5,500 nucleotides of DNA from Pirellulaceae bacterium. GTDB lineage: Bacteria; Planctomycetota; Planctomycetia; Pirellulales; Pirellulaceae. The translations under genes and the position numbers were made by a program. Location of the stretch: contig JABDKS010000569.1 in the NCBI GenBank assembly GCA_013002105.1, positions 1 through 5,500 of the forward strand, read 5' to 3'. A model generated the notes under the pieces. That model saw only the letters and a list, made by a program, of their open reading frames with translations. It searched no databases and was not told the origin of the DNA. The first letter of the stretch is position 1, and each line of letters begins with the position of its first letter. Of the stretch, positions 1-5,483 are shown piece after piece.

Positions 1-48
1 GTCGAAGACCTAACACAAACCAACAAAGCCGAGGAAGATAAAAAATAG
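1..48 (+). CDS. 3' end of a rightward gene, product unknown (partial)
   Basis: Frame 1 is open from the window edge and reads VEDLTQTNKAEEDKK before a TAG stop at 46-48. The tail is short, very hydrophilic and rich in Glu, Asp and Lys, which is typical of a soluble protein C-terminus. The stop is followed within 20 bp by the inverted-repeat element at 68-149, as expected at a gene end. The gene would converge on the leftward transglutaminase-like gene. Only 15 codons are visible, so neither the family nor the coding status is certain; a chance open frame of this length is possible. Confidence 0.45.
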   Translation, partial: VEDLTQTNKAEEDKK

Positions 49-54
49 CGTCGT

Positions 55-149
55 CGATTCGTAGAATCGTAGAACGGACTTTAGTCCGTTACCCGCGGCT
101 GGTACGACGTCGTTGGAGGGTTTTGCAACGGACTGAAGTCCGTTCTACG
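55..149. repeat. Intergenic palindromic repeat (REP-like), possible bidirectional terminator
   Basis: Two arms, 68-90 and 127-149, are reverse complements over 23 bp with one mismatch (position 82). Each arm is itself a palindrome: aacggact, 2 bp, agtccgtt (73-90 and 127-144). The sequence could therefore fold as two small hairpins or as one long stem with a 36-nt loop. A further 6-bp inverted repeat (55-60 with 64-69, 3-nt loop) abuts the left arm. The element lies between two apparently convergent gene ends. No T-tract follows a stem, so classical rho-independent termination is not shown. Dispersed palindromes of this kind are, to my knowledge, common in Pirellulaceae genomes; the copy number here cannot be judged from one window. 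Confidence 0.8.
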
Positions 150-162
150 GTTTAGGTTACAG

Positions 163-1197
163 TCAGACTTCGATCATTTCGCGGATGAACTTGGGGCGGG
201 GCGTGCCCTTTCCTTGTCGATCGCATTTGAAGAATTCGGCGACATAGCGTACCGGCGTGCGTTTTTCAGGGACCTTGAATCGATCGCCCTTTTGCAGGAC
301 CGGACGGTATTCGTCCATTCGACCGAACTGACGTGTTCCGGCCGCTTGGCACGGGAACCAGTGCCCGTTGCCCTCGCCGTCTTCGAGGTAAAACTCGGGA
401 TAGCAATGATCGGGAATCCAAACCATCCGAGCGGGGATCCGCGCGTTGCGACACAGTGCGACCACCAGACTGGTCATTTCTTCGCAATCACCTTTGCCGT
501 CGCGTAGCGCCACCGATGCGTTCTTCAATGGCCCTTCGACATATTCGACGTTCGCGCGGACGTAATCGTAAATCTGTTCGACGCGGTCCCAGTCACAGGC
601 GGCATCCTTCGTGGCCAGTTCTTTGGATACGGCTTTGATTCTTGGGTTGGTCGAATCAATGTGCGGGCTTGGTCCTGTGAAGACACGCAATTCGCGATCG
701 ATCCGTTTTGGAATGACCAAATCGTCGGTGCGTGTTGGCGCCAAGATTCTTGATCGTTCGACTTGTAAAGTCAGCGTTAGCTCCGCATTGGAACCGGCCG
801 TGATCCGAGGCATCTGTAGCACGACTTGTTTGGCGCCTTTGGCGACATCGCGGACTTTCCATGCGGTGATCCTGCGATCAACATTCTGGCTGATCAGGTT
901 GACTTTTTGCTCCGGCCAGTTCATCGGGACGGGAAAAGTCGCAAACACGTTCGTGCATGTAACCGGGGTATCCAGGACCAGGCCAATTCGCCAATGCTGC
1001 GTTTGCGGCGAATCGTAGACGATACGCGGTGCGGTGGAATCGTTGGGTGTCGCACCGGTCGATGACAGATTGCCGGTGGCCGCGTCGATCGATTCTTGGC
1101 CGAACGACTCACCGGCTGTCATTGCCGCAAGTGAACCGGCCATGAACCGCGTGAGCATTTGACGTCGAGACGTGGTGGGTGGTGGCAGTTCTGGCAT
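163..1197 (-). CDS. Tat-exported transglutaminase-like cysteine protein
   Basis: The 344-residue product has a twin-arginine signal: S10-R11-R12-Q13-M14-L15, then a hydrophobic stretch to about residue 30. It should be exported folded and act in the periplasm or at the envelope. Residues about 58-180 form a beta-rich N-terminal domain without a recognisable motif. Residues about 200-290 match the transglutaminase/cysteine-protease core: GKGDCEEMTSLVVALCR carries the putative nucleophile Cys238, and IPDHCYPEFYLED carries His264. The usual third residue, the Asp of a WYPVD-type motif, aligns with Gln284 in WFPCQ (280-284), so the triad is non-canonical. The substrate is unknown; such domains can be proteases, amidases or cross-linking enzymes. 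The 1197 start is chosen because it is needed for the Tat motif; an internal Met14 start would destroy it. No clear Shine-Dalgarno site precedes it. It has the same orientation as the lipoprotein gene upstream, but the 269-bp gap argues for its own promoter. Fold assignment is confident, biochemical role is not. Confidence 0.88.
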   Translation of the reverse strand: MPELPPPTTSRRQMLTRFMAGSLAAMTAGESFGQESIDAATGNLSSTGATPNDSTAPRIVYDSPQTQHWRIGLVLDTPVTCTNVFATFPVPMNWPEQKVNLISQNVDRRITAWKVRDVAKGAKQVVLQMPRITAGSNAELTLTLQVERSRILAPTRTDDLVIPKRIDRELRVFTGPSPHIDSTNPRIKAVSKELATKDAACDWDRVEQIYDYVRANVEYVEGPLKNASVALRDGKGDCEEMTSLVVALCRNARIPARMVWIPDHCYPEFYLEDGEGNGHWFPCQAAGTRQFGRMDEYRPVLQKGDRFKVPEKRTPVRYVAEFFKCDRQGKGTPRPKFIREMIEV

Positions 1198-1466
1198 AGC
1201 AGAGGCGTTGCTGTGGATGGTGCAGAGTCGTGCAGTTGGTTGGTCTTTCAGGTGAGTCGAAAAACCGATACGGCCGGAGCAGTCAGAAGCCTTTTTACAA
1301 GCTCTGACTGCCCCGCCCGTAACTCACTATCAATATCGCGAAACAAAATGGCTGAGCGTTCAGCCAACCACCTTGTCTTCTCTCATCCTAGTCAATGGAC
1401 GGATAAATGGGGTCCGATGATTTCGTGCGGATGAGGATCCGGAAAGGTTCGGTGGGATGGTTCGCG
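1198..1466. other. Intergenic region between two leftward genes
   Basis: These 269 bp lie between the lipoprotein stop and the transglutaminase-like start and must hold the 3' end of the first transcript and the promoter of the second. The only strong structure is the hairpin at 1279-1311. I see no T-tract directly after that stem on either strand and no convincing -35/-10 pair. A rightward open frame crossing the region has no coding character and runs antisense into the neighbouring gene. Confidence 0.5.
1279..1311. repeat. Imperfect inverted repeat (hairpin) in intergenic DNA
   Basis: gcagtcaga (1279-1287) is the exact reverse complement of tctgactgc (1303-1311). After a single bulged A at 1288, a further gc/gc pair (1289-1290 with 1301-1302) extends the stem to 11 bp around a 10-nt loop, ctttttacaa. 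For leftward transcription from the lipoprotein gene the hairpin lies about 155 nt after its stop codon. The flank after the stem is GC-rich, not a U-tract, so this is either an atypical terminator, an mRNA 3'-end stabiliser or a dispersed palindromic repeat. The structure is certain; its role is not. Confidence 0.6.
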
Positions 1467-2072
1467 TTAGGTCGCTGGCGTAGCACCAGGGGGGAGCGGT
1501 TCTTCGCTGATGATACGGTGTCCATCGGCGTCGACTTTGTAGGAGGGGTAATTCGTTTCGGAGCGAGGCCTCCAGGAGTCACCCATGATTTGTCCTTCGA
1601 CTGGATAGCCACCATCGATGATTTGGCCGTTGATGATTTGCCCGTCGACAATTTGCCCGTCGATGACGTTTCCAGACAGGTAGGGATCGTTCACGACCGA
1701 GCCGTAATGATTCACGACGGGTCCGTATCCGCTGATGTTGTTACCGCAGGGGCACTGGTTGCTGATCATCTCTTGGCCACAACCGACTTCCAATCCGCAG
1801 CCACGTTCGAGTCCGCAGCCCAATTCAGTTGTACCGGTTACGTCGGGACCGTAAGTTTGTCCGCACTGGTTCGAGCCACAATTGTTTTGCGGCACGGGCA
1901 CTTGTGCGTTCTGATTGTTCCGTGGATTCAATCGTGACAGCGGCTGGCGAATCGTTTGGCACAGGCCGCAGCGAGCGCCGCGACCGAACAAGAAATTTCT
2001 CATGCCACTGCAGCCCGTTGTCAGGCTCAGGAGTGTTGCGGTCAGTACGACCATCAGAATGCGGTTTTTCAT
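1467..2072 (-). CDS. Small Cys-rich repeat-containing lipoprotein
   Basis: The 201-residue product starts MKNRILMVVLTATLLSLTTGC: positively charged n-region, hydrophobic core and a lipobox LTTGC with lipidation at Cys21. It is therefore predicted to be membrane-anchored. The mature part is low in complexity, rich in Gly, Asn, Gln and Pro, and has nine further Cys (35, 38, 65, 70, 86, 92, 98, 107, 109). Two internal repeats are visible: GCGLER/GCGLEV/GCGQE (85-101) and three 5-residue units of the form [IV][DN]GQI (137-151), with a degenerate copy VEGQI at 158-162. No enzymatic motif is seen. The frame is open upstream to an ATG at 2129, but the 2072 start is preferred: it gives a proper signal peptide and has AAGG eight bases upstream, whereas the longer form adds 19 polar residues before the signal. 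It is divergent from the hydrolase gene. FLFGRGARCGLC (27-38) resembles motifs of small planctomycete lipoproteins, from memory only. Function is unknown. Confidence 0.82.
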   Translation of the reverse strand: MKNRILMVVLTATLLSLTTGCSGMRNFLFGRGARCGLCQTIRQPLSRLNPRNNQNAQVPVPQNNCGSNQCGQTYGPDVTGTTELGCGLERGCGLEVGCGQEMISNQCPCGNNISGYGPVVNHYGSVVNDPYLSGNVIDGQIVDGQIINGQIIDGGYPVEGQIMGDSWRPRSETNYPSYKVDADGHRIISEEPLPPGATPAT

Positions 2073-2080
2073 CGAAGTTA

Positions 2081-2084
2081 CCTT
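2081..2084 (-). promoter_or_regulatory. Ribosome-binding site deciding the lipoprotein start
   Basis: On the minus strand AAGG lies eight bases before the ATG at 2072-2070. It supports this start over the upstream in-frame ATG at 2129. It directly adjoins the first copy of the 11-bp direct repeat (2084-2094), so a factor bound there could also affect translation or transcription start. Confidence 0.5.
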
Positions 2085-2107
2085 GATGTGCAAAGTGAGT
2101 GTATTCG

Positions 2108-2129
2108 GTGGTCTTGGATCACAGACCAC
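2108..2129. repeat. 7-bp inverted repeat, possible operator or 5'-UTR hairpin
   Basis: gtggtct (2108-2114) and agaccac (2123-2129) are exact reverse complements around the 8-bp spacer tggatcac. The total length of 22 bp and the dyad symmetry fit a homodimeric regulator site, or a small RNA hairpin 36 nt before the lipoprotein start. Either reading is inference from symmetry and location only. Confidence 0.35.
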
Positions 2130-2237
2130 ACAAAATTAGGACGTAAACAATGATGTGCAAACGCAACATCGTTTTTTTTCAGCAACAATTCGTTGTTCCT
2201 GAGAAACACCCCCGCCCGCAAACTTTGACTTACCTCC

Positions 2238-3407
2238 ATGATGGCGACCTTGATCAGGACGATCGGTACAATCGCTTTTGCAGTTACGATCGTTCTACTA
2301 CCTTTGGGATCCTGCTTGGCAGAGATTCCCACCGCGACCACGCATTCTTCGACTTCATCACAACCATGTTCCCGCGCAAACGCGTTGGATCTGGTGACGA
2401 CTGACGCCGGTACCGACCGATCCGTGCCGGCGATCTATACCGTGCGTCCGTACAACGAAAATCCTGTCGTCGAAGAACTGGGCGCTTGCGATCCCAATGA
2501 CGCGAGTTCCTGTCCAAAGCTCTGGGTCGTCAGTACAAGGCACGTACCCAGCAATGTTTGTCGAGCGAATTTGACGAACCCGGCTCTTTCGGTATCACGA
2601 TTGACTGACTGTGGTTGCGTGATTCCGTCGTCGCTGGACGAATATTTCAGCAACATGGTCCAACAGCGGCCGACGGTTTTCTATGTGCACGGGAATCGAA
2701 TGGCGTCGGCTGATGCGATCCGTCGTGGTTTGAAGGTCTACCGTCGAGCACAGCCTTATTTGCAGGATCGTACGATTGATTGGGTGATCTTTAGCTGGCC
2801 GAGTGCCAAAGAAGGGTGTTTGGTGGGGGACGTCAAGCGGAAAGCGGATCGAATCGATGCCCAAGGTTTGTATCTGGCTTGGCTGCTGCGAAATCATATT
2901 CAGCACCAGAACCCCATCGCGATGATTGGCTACAGTTTTGGTGCACGGGTCATCACGGGATCGTTACATGCAATGGCTGGTGGTGCGCTGGGCGGTCGCC
3001 GTCTGCGAGATGCCCATGTGACCGGAGCGGACATATCAGTCGGTTTCGTCGCGCCGGCTGTCGATGCATCGTGGACAATGTCGAATCGATATCATGGACG
3101 GGCGTCGCAGAACCTTCGCTGTATGAGTTTGCTGTATAACAGTCGCGACATCGCACTGAAACAGTTTTGGCGACTCAATGGTGAACGGGGCTCTGTGGCA
3201 TTGGGTTCAAGCGGGATGCCCCGGTTGGGGTTGCGATTGGACGGGACCGCGGTGCCCGCTCGCTCAATCGACTGTTCATCGATTGTCGGTTTTCACCACA
3301 ACGAGAGCTTTTATTATCAAAATGATTGCACCGCCAGTCGCGAGATGGCACGGATGATCAATCAGCATTTCTGTTGCGATGTCACTGAATCAAAACCCTC
3401 CCACTGA
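2238..3407 (+). CDS. Exported alpha/beta hydrolase (DUF900-like)
   Basis: The 389-residue product begins with a signal peptide (residues 1 to about 28, hydrophobic core IAFAVTIVLLPL). Cleavage could follow CLA at Ala28; LGSC (23-26) could alternatively serve as a poor lipobox. Residues about 145-360 form an alpha/beta-hydrolase fold: FYVHGN (148-153) supplies the oxyanion-hole strand, IGYSFGAR (230-237) is the nucleophile elbow with Ser233, NSRD places the probable acid at Asp304, and GFHHNES offers His353 or His354. The arrangement HGN, then FSWPS, then GYSFGA resembles DUF900-type hydrolases. It is probably an esterase, lipase or amidase in the periplasm; the substrate cannot be read from the sequence. 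The roughly 120-residue segment before the fold is not recognised. Thirteen Cys residues suggest disulfides outside the cytoplasm. ATG-ATG tandem starts (2238, 2241) leave a one-codon ambiguity. The gene's end overlaps the aminotransferase start by 29 bp, suggesting co-transcription. Confidence 0.85.
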   Translation: MMATLIRTIGTIAFAVTIVLLPLGSCLAEIPTATTHSSTSSQPCSRANALDLVTTDAGTDRSVPAIYTVRPYNENPVVEELGACDPNDASSCPKLWVVSTRHVPSNVCRANLTNPALSVSRLTDCGCVIPSSLDEYFSNMVQQRPTVFYVHGNRMASADAIRRGLKVYRRAQPYLQDRTIDWVIFSWPSAKEGCLVGDVKRKADRIDAQGLYLAWLLRNHIQHQNPIAMIGYSFGARVITGSLHAMAGGALGGRRLRDAHVTGADISVGFVAPAVDASWTMSNRYHGRASQNLRCMSLLYNSRDIALKQFWRLNGERGSVALGSSGMPRLGLRLDGTAVPARSIDCSSIVGFHHNESFYYQNDCTASREMARMINQHFCCDVTESKPSH

Positions 3408-4299
3408 TGTGTCTCTGGTGAATCCAACGGTCGGGTTGCTCAATGATCAGTGGGTGCCCACTGACCAACTGGTCGTCGGTGTCAATGATCTTGGTTTTCG
3501 CCAGGGCGTTACTGCCGTGGAACGATTGCGTACTTATGGTGGCCGAGTATTCGAGTCGCCACAACACTTGCTGCGATGGCAACGGACAGTCGATGAATTG
3601 GGAATCAGCGGCCTGCCGTCGGCCGAACGCATCGCAGTGCTGGTAGATGAATTGCTGCAACGAAACGAGCAGTTTGTTCAGTTGCAAAGAGACGTCGGCA
3701 TCACCATCGTTGCGACGCCGGGATCCGCCGGTACGAGCCAATCGACGTGGATGGTGCATCTCAAAACGATTGATCACGCGGCGGTCGAACGACGGTGTCG
3801 TGATGGTCAATCGGTGGTGATTACCAACGTCGTCCAACCACCGGCGGAATCTTGGTCGCGGCAAATCAAAGTTCGTAGCCGCATTCATTATTACCGTGCC
3901 GATCAAATTGCGCAGCGTCAGTCCGCCGGCGCGATGGGGCTGCTTGTCGACACCGACGGATCGGTTACAGAATCGAGCGTCGCAAATATTGCGATCGTCC
4001 AATCAGGCCGGATTGTTTCGCCCCCGCCAGATCAGATCCTCCATGGTGTCACGCAATCGGTTATCGAGCGTTTGGCGGCAACGGCAGGGTTAAGCTGGAG
4101 AAAGGAAGTGATCTCTGCCAATCAAGTTCGCGACGCCGATGAGGTCCTGCTGATGGGAACCGATGGCGGAATTTGGTTTGCCAATTCGGTTCACTCTTGG
4201 GACCAAGCGGCCACGGCGGGACGTGGATTAAGAGCCGCCCCGGTCTACCAAAGACTGCGCGGTGATTTCGACCGCCATGTGATTTCGACCGCCATGTGA
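3379..4299 (+). CDS. Fold-type IV PLP aminotransferase (class IV)
   Basis: The 306-residue product has the class IV aminotransferase signatures in order. VNDLGFRQGVTAVERLRTYGGRVF (35-58) is the N-terminal strand region seen in branched-chain, D-amino acid and aminodeoxychorismate enzymes. IKVRSRIHYYRADQIA (163-178) carries the putative PLP-binding Lys164. VTESSVANIAIV (196-207) carries Glu198, which should contact the pyridine nitrogen. PPPDQILHGVTQSVIERL (215-232) matches the usual tP..qiL.GitR segment, and GTDGGIW (260-266) is the late phosphate-side loop. Substrate specificity is not clear: branched-chain aminotransferase, D-amino acid aminotransferase and aminodeoxychorismate lyase are all possible, and no gene symbol is justified. 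It should be cytoplasmic. The ATG at 3379 lies inside the hydrolase gene and has no clear Shine-Dalgarno site; a GTG at 3409, just after the hydrolase stop, is an alternative that would remove ten residues and no motif. The C-terminus is altered by a 17-bp tandem duplication. Confidence 0.9.
   Translation: MSLNQNPPTDVSLVNPTVGLLNDQWVPTDQLVVGVNDLGFRQGVTAVERLRTYGGRVFESPQHLLRWQRTVDELGISGLPSAERIAVLVDELLQRNEQFVQLQRDVGITIVATPGSAGTSQSTWMVHLKTIDHAAVERRCRDGQSVVITNVVQPPAESWSRQIKVRSRIHYYRADQIAQRQSAGAMGLLVDTDGSVTESSVANIAIVQSGRIVSPPPDQILHGVTQSVIERLAATAGLSWRKEVISANQVRDADEVLLMGTDGGIWFANSVHSWDQAATAGRGLRAAPVYQRLRGDFDRHVISTAM
4262..4295 (+). repeat. 17-bp perfect tandem duplication at the aminotransferase 3' end
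   Basis: gtgatttcgaccgccat occurs at 4262-4278 and again, without a mismatch, at 4279-4295; the following gtgat (4296-4300) starts a third partial copy. The unit is not a multiple of three, so the two copies are read in different frames: the first as DFDRH, the second as VISTAM before the TGA at 4297-4299. With a single copy the protein would end DFDRHVM at a TGA at 4302-4304. The exact identity of the copies suggests a recent slippage or duplication event. Confidence 0.9.
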
Positions 4300-4439
4300 T
4301 GTGACTACCGTTTTACTGGTGTCGAGTCCTCTCTTTGGTCCCCACGATGGCGACCGGAACGGTTAGAATATCGGTCCTGTCCTTCTCGTTCCTGATCCGC
4401 ATTGCATGCGATTGAACCCGTCGTTGGAGACCTCGTTCT
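4300..4439 (+). promoter_or_regulatory. Intergenic region before the substrate-binding protein gene
   Basis: These 140 bp should hold the promoter of the ABC substrate-binding gene, unless it is read through from the aminotransferase. TAGAAT at 4364-4369 matches five of six bases of a sigma70 -10 box and would place the transcription start about 65 bases before the GTG. No good -35 is found at 16-18 bp; ttggtc at 4335-4340 is too far away. I see no hairpin plus T-tract terminator for the gene upstream. Confidence 0.3.
4426..4430 (+). promoter_or_regulatory. Shine-Dalgarno site deciding a GTG start
   Basis: GGAGA lies nine bases before the GTG at 4440-4442. It is the best ribosome-binding site in the window and supports the GTG as start. 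The next in-frame Met, residue 23, falls inside the hydrophobic core of the signal peptide and would remove its charged n-region. Confidence 0.6.
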
Positions 4440-5483
4440 GTGAACCGACCTTCCGCAAACCCTTTCGTGTTCCGAATCTTCGGTTCGTTGGCCTTGGCCT
4501 TCGTGATGATCGCTGGATGCAATTCATCCAGCAACACAGACAATTCACAACCCATTAGCAGTTCGGGCGCCAGTTCCGCGTCAGAAGACGAGTTGCTACG
4601 AATCGCCGTCGTCCCCAAAGGGACCAGTCACGAGTTTTGGAAATCGATTCACTATGGTGCGAAACAGGCAGCCGACGAGATTGGGGATGTCGAAGTGATC
4701 TGGCGAGGGCCGGTTCTCGAGAGTGACACCGGCAGCCAAATCGAGGTGGTCAAGAATATGATCACGATGGGAGTCGATGGAATTGTCCTCGCGCCGAATC
4801 AAAAAGGTGGTTTGGTTGATGCCGTTTCCGAGGCAATTGGTGAAGGCATTCCGGTGGTGATCTTTGACAGTGGCTTGGACGAAGGGCCGGAGATTACCAG
4901 TTACGTTGCGACCGACAATTTCAAAGGTGGTCAGCTAGCTGCCGAAACGATGGCCAAAGCGATTGGCGAAAAGGGCAACGTGATCTTATTGCGATATATC
5001 GCCGGTAGTGAGAGCACCGAACAACGCGAAAAAGGTTTCCTGGAAGGATTGAAGAAGTACCCGGACATCAAAGTGGTCTCGAGTGATCAGCGCGGGGGCG
5101 ACAACGCAACCGAGTCCAAAGAGAAAGTGGACCAGTTGTTGCAAGTTCACGGGGACGATTTGGCTGGGGTTTTTGCCGTTTGCGAACCCAATGCCAACGG
5201 GACTTTGGAAGCATTGCGAAATGCTGGGATGGCGGGGAAAGTAAAGCTGGTCGCGTTTGATCCCAGCGACGCTTTGATCGAAGGTCTCAGCGATGGTTCG
5301 GTATCCGGGATCGTGCTGCAAGACCCGGTGATGATGGGTTACAAGGCTGTGATCACGATGGCCGAATCGATCCGTGGTGAGAAGCCGCCGGCGTTCATTT
5401 CGACGGGTGAACATGTTGCAACACCCAAGAATCTGAACGACGAACATATTCAGATCCTGTTGAAGCCAGAGATCCAAGAGTAG
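4440..5483 (+). CDS. Sugar-type ABC transporter substrate-binding lipoprotein
   Basis: The 347-residue product, about the usual length for the family, starts with a GTG codon and a lipoprotein signal: Arg-containing n-region, hydrophobic IFGSLALAFVMIAGC and lipobox IAGC with lipidation at Cys27. A Ser/Asn-rich linker (28-50) leads into a two-lobed Peripla_BP_4 (RbsB-like) fold. Family features are RIAVVPKGTSHEFWKSIHYGAKQAA (54-78) as first strand and helix, GVDGIVLAPNQ (111-121), IPVVIFDSGLD (137-147), SYVATDNFKGGQLAAETMA (154-172), the hinge-side FAVCEPNANGTLEAL (245-259), VAFDPSD (271-277) and GIVLQDPVMMGYKAV (290-304), with Gln294 in the position of the RbsB ligand-contact Gln. It should capture a sugar or related small solute for an ABC importer; the DSG in place of the RbsB DRG warns against calling ribose. 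The gene ends 17 bp before the window edge, so the ATPase and permease genes, expected downstream, are not visible. Confidence 0.92.
   Translation: MNRPSANPFVFRIFGSLALAFVMIAGCNSSSNTDNSQPISSSGASSASEDELLRIAVVPKGTSHEFWKSIHYGAKQAADEIGDVEVIWRGPVLESDTGSQIEVVKNMITMGVDGIVLAPNQKGGLVDAVSEAIGEGIPVVIFDSGLDEGPEITSYVATDNFKGGQLAAETMAKAIGEKGNVILLRYIAGSESTEQREKGFLEGLKKYPDIKVVSSDQRGGDNATESKEKVDQLLQVHGDDLAGVFAVCEPNANGTLEALRNAGMAGKVKLVAFDPSDALIEGLSDGSVSGIVLQDPVMMGYKAVITMAESIRGEKPPAFISTGEHVATPKNLNDEHIQILLKPEIQE

Larger units (their letters stand above)
2073..2237. promoter_or_regulatory. Divergent promoter region (lipoprotein and hydrolase genes)
   Basis: These 165 bp separate two genes read outward, so both promoters should lie here. 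Visible signals are an 11-bp direct repeat tgatgtgcaaa at 2084-2094 and 2151-2161, a perfect 7-bp inverted repeat gtggtct/agaccac at 2108-2114 and 2123-2129 with an 8-bp loop, and an eight-T run at about 2171-2178. For the leftward gene, TTGCAC (2160-2155) and TAATTT (2138-2133) with a 16-bp spacer are a weak sigma70-like pair, each matching only about half the consensus; if used, the inverted repeat would sit near the transcription start. No credible promoter pair is seen for the rightward gene, nor a Shine-Dalgarno site before its ATG. Confidence 0.45.

Noticed and set aside
611..1018. Rightward 135-residue open frame opposite the transglutaminase-like gene
   Set aside because: No domain, no signal, and it lies within a well-supported gene on the other strand.
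1428..1441. 5-bp stem cggat/atccg just after the lipoprotein stop, considered as terminator
   Set aside because: The stem is too short and no T-tract follows on the minus strand.
1407..1937. Rightward 176-residue open frame opposite the lipoprotein gene
   Set aside because: It is the antisense shadow of the lipoprotein gene; its Asp/Val repeats mirror that gene's DNA repeats and it has no domain or ribosome-binding site. The lipoprotein signal and lipobox on the other strand decide the matter.
2073..2129. 19-codon N-terminal extension of the lipoprotein gene
   Set aside because: The added residues are polar and precede a complete signal peptide; the internal ATG has AAGG at eight bases, the upstream one overlaps the dyad element.
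2225..2272. TTGACT at 2225-2230 and TACAAT at 2267-2272 as a promoter pair
   Set aside because: The spacer is 36 bp and the second box lies inside the hydrolase signal-peptide coding region.
3265..3285. 7-bp inverted repeat caatcga/tcgattg inside the hydrolase gene
   Set aside because: It uses the common TCGA/ATCG words of this genome, lies mid-gene, and is expected by chance.
3382..4002. Leftward 206-residue open frame inside the aminotransferase gene
   Set aside because: Antisense to an enzyme with all class IV signatures; the translation shows no motif.
4986..5477. Leftward 163-residue open frame inside the substrate-binding protein gene
   Set aside because: Antisense shadow of a clear Peripla_BP_4 protein.
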